From assembly GCA_947044365.1 (NCBI GenBank), contig OX345639.1, forward strand, positions 5,459,444 through 5,523,443: a stretch of 64,000 bases of DNA, given 5' to 3'. Of this stretch, positions 55,333-64,000 are shown one piece after another. Made by a program: the position numbers and the translations under genes. The notes beneath the pieces are model-generated. The model was not told the DNA's origin and did not search any database. It saw nothing but the letters and a program-made list of their open reading frames with translations. Source of the DNA: Petrosia ficiformis (taxonomy: Eukaryota > Porifera > Demospongiae > Haplosclerida > Petrosiidae). How positions within the stretch are numbered: position 1 is the first letter of the stretch; each line of letters starts with the position of its first letter.

Positions 55333-56117
55333 TAACTTGTATTTTATGTATTTGCAATCGAAATGTTTAATTTTCTGTTTAGGACTGAATCATTTTATAT
55401 CTTGTCATAAGTAATATGCATATTTACAATTATAATAATTAACAAGTATTGTACTTGTATAATAATAAGTATTATAATTATTAAATAATAGAGCAATCTA
55501 TAGTGAAATTAGTATATAAAAATAAAAGTAAAAGACAAATAAAGCCAGGGCTGCCATAATTAGGGAGAGCAACTGGGGCAGTTTACTCTGGGCCAACCAG
55601 ACCCAACTCGGTTTATAGTGGCAGAGGGCCCAAGTTTTAGATTGGTGCCCTTCGCCCACTAACACTTCTTGACATCAATGATTAAAGGTGAACGTATGAC
55701 CAAATGACTGATTTTCTCATTACATATCATTATATCTAAATCCTGATTCTGGAACTTGAGCCGGGAGTGAGAAATCTCAGGGCACCCTTTCCCCCTCCAT
55801 GAAACCCTGTTTATGCATACCAGGTTGACCGCAGTATAAAATCCACCTAATATACTAGCTGGATCTCCACAGTCTCACTTCATACCACAAAAATTTTAAC
55901 TTTAAATATTATTTATTATTAAAACACAGATAGGAAACCAAAAATACACACAAAAACAAATGCATTTTTTTGTATAACATCAATAAACAATTTGATGATA
56001 AAATTTGTAAATAATTAACATAATTATACATATTTGTTGTGGGGTGTTGAGATTTACAAGGAAAGTGACAATTATTGCAACAACACAAAAATTTATACCA
56101 GCAAATGAATAACTCAA
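55333..56117. other. Convergent intergenic region between SLC22 copy G and LYST
   Basis: AT-rich 3' flanks of two tail-to-tail genes. A more GC-rich patch (about 55548-55810, GGGCCAACCAGACCC and CCTTTCCCCCTCC) looks like an old repeat but I cannot assign it. No gene is seen. Confidence 0.5.
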
Positions 56118-63913
<7,796 letters not shown>

Positions 63914-64000
63914 CTGCAAAAATGAGAAAATGCATATACATGTACATGTGCATATGAACCCCAGACACAGGTAGACAAAGTCAGAAAGACAGGTATTTAC

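Overview
The window looks like intergenic and genic DNA from an animal, most likely a sponge (this is an inference). It is AT-rich, with intron-containing genes that have mostly short GT-AG introns (some about 50-100 bp). It carries clear metazoan orthologues: LYST with BEACH and WD40 domains, protein phosphatase 4 regulatory subunit 3, and SLC22 transporters. It also holds laccase-like multicopper oxidases (MCO) and is dense in microsatellites, minisatellites and short inverted-repeat transposons. No operon, CRISPR array or bacterial feature is present.

Layout. 1-15650 is a tandem segmental triplication of a single-exon, secreted MCO locus (units about 1-6710, 6711-12585, 12586-15650). Only unit 1 keeps an intact reading frame (3193-5724); the others are pseudogenes. 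15650-18750 is gene-free repeat-rich DNA. 18750-28627 is a minus-strand tandem array of SLC22-like transporters: an exon-1 relic, an intact copy, a frameshifted copy and an intact copy. A more divergent SLC22 gene follows (28938-32315, minus). It is head-to-head with the 15-exon PP4R3 gene (32616-42051, plus). Two further plus-strand SLC22 genes (42281-46329 and 49327-55332) flank another decayed MCO pseudogene (46869-49110). The last block (56118-63913, minus) is the 3' end of LYST, which runs off the right edge and lies tail-to-tail with the last transporter.

How the genes relate. Five SLC22 genes look intact, one is frameshifted and one is an exon-1 relic. They share an eight-exon structure with the same intron phases, so the whole set comes from local duplication. 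MCO copies at both sides of the array suggest the two families have been neighbours for a long time, but the sequence gives no proof of a shared pathway. PP4R3 and LYST are single-copy housekeeping genes caught in this dynamic neighbourhood.

Most notable signals: the only intact MCO has exchanged its C-terminal membrane anchor for a polybasic tail made by a 5-bp deletion plus a 21-bp minisatellite; the SLC22 array has a divergent exon 1 joined to near-identical exons 2-8; several hAT, pogo-like and Mutator-like miniature transposons have readable target-site duplications, two with paralogous empty sites; two splice acceptors sit directly against long dinucleotide microsatellites; and a tandem repeat in PP4R3 encodes a 2A-like motif.
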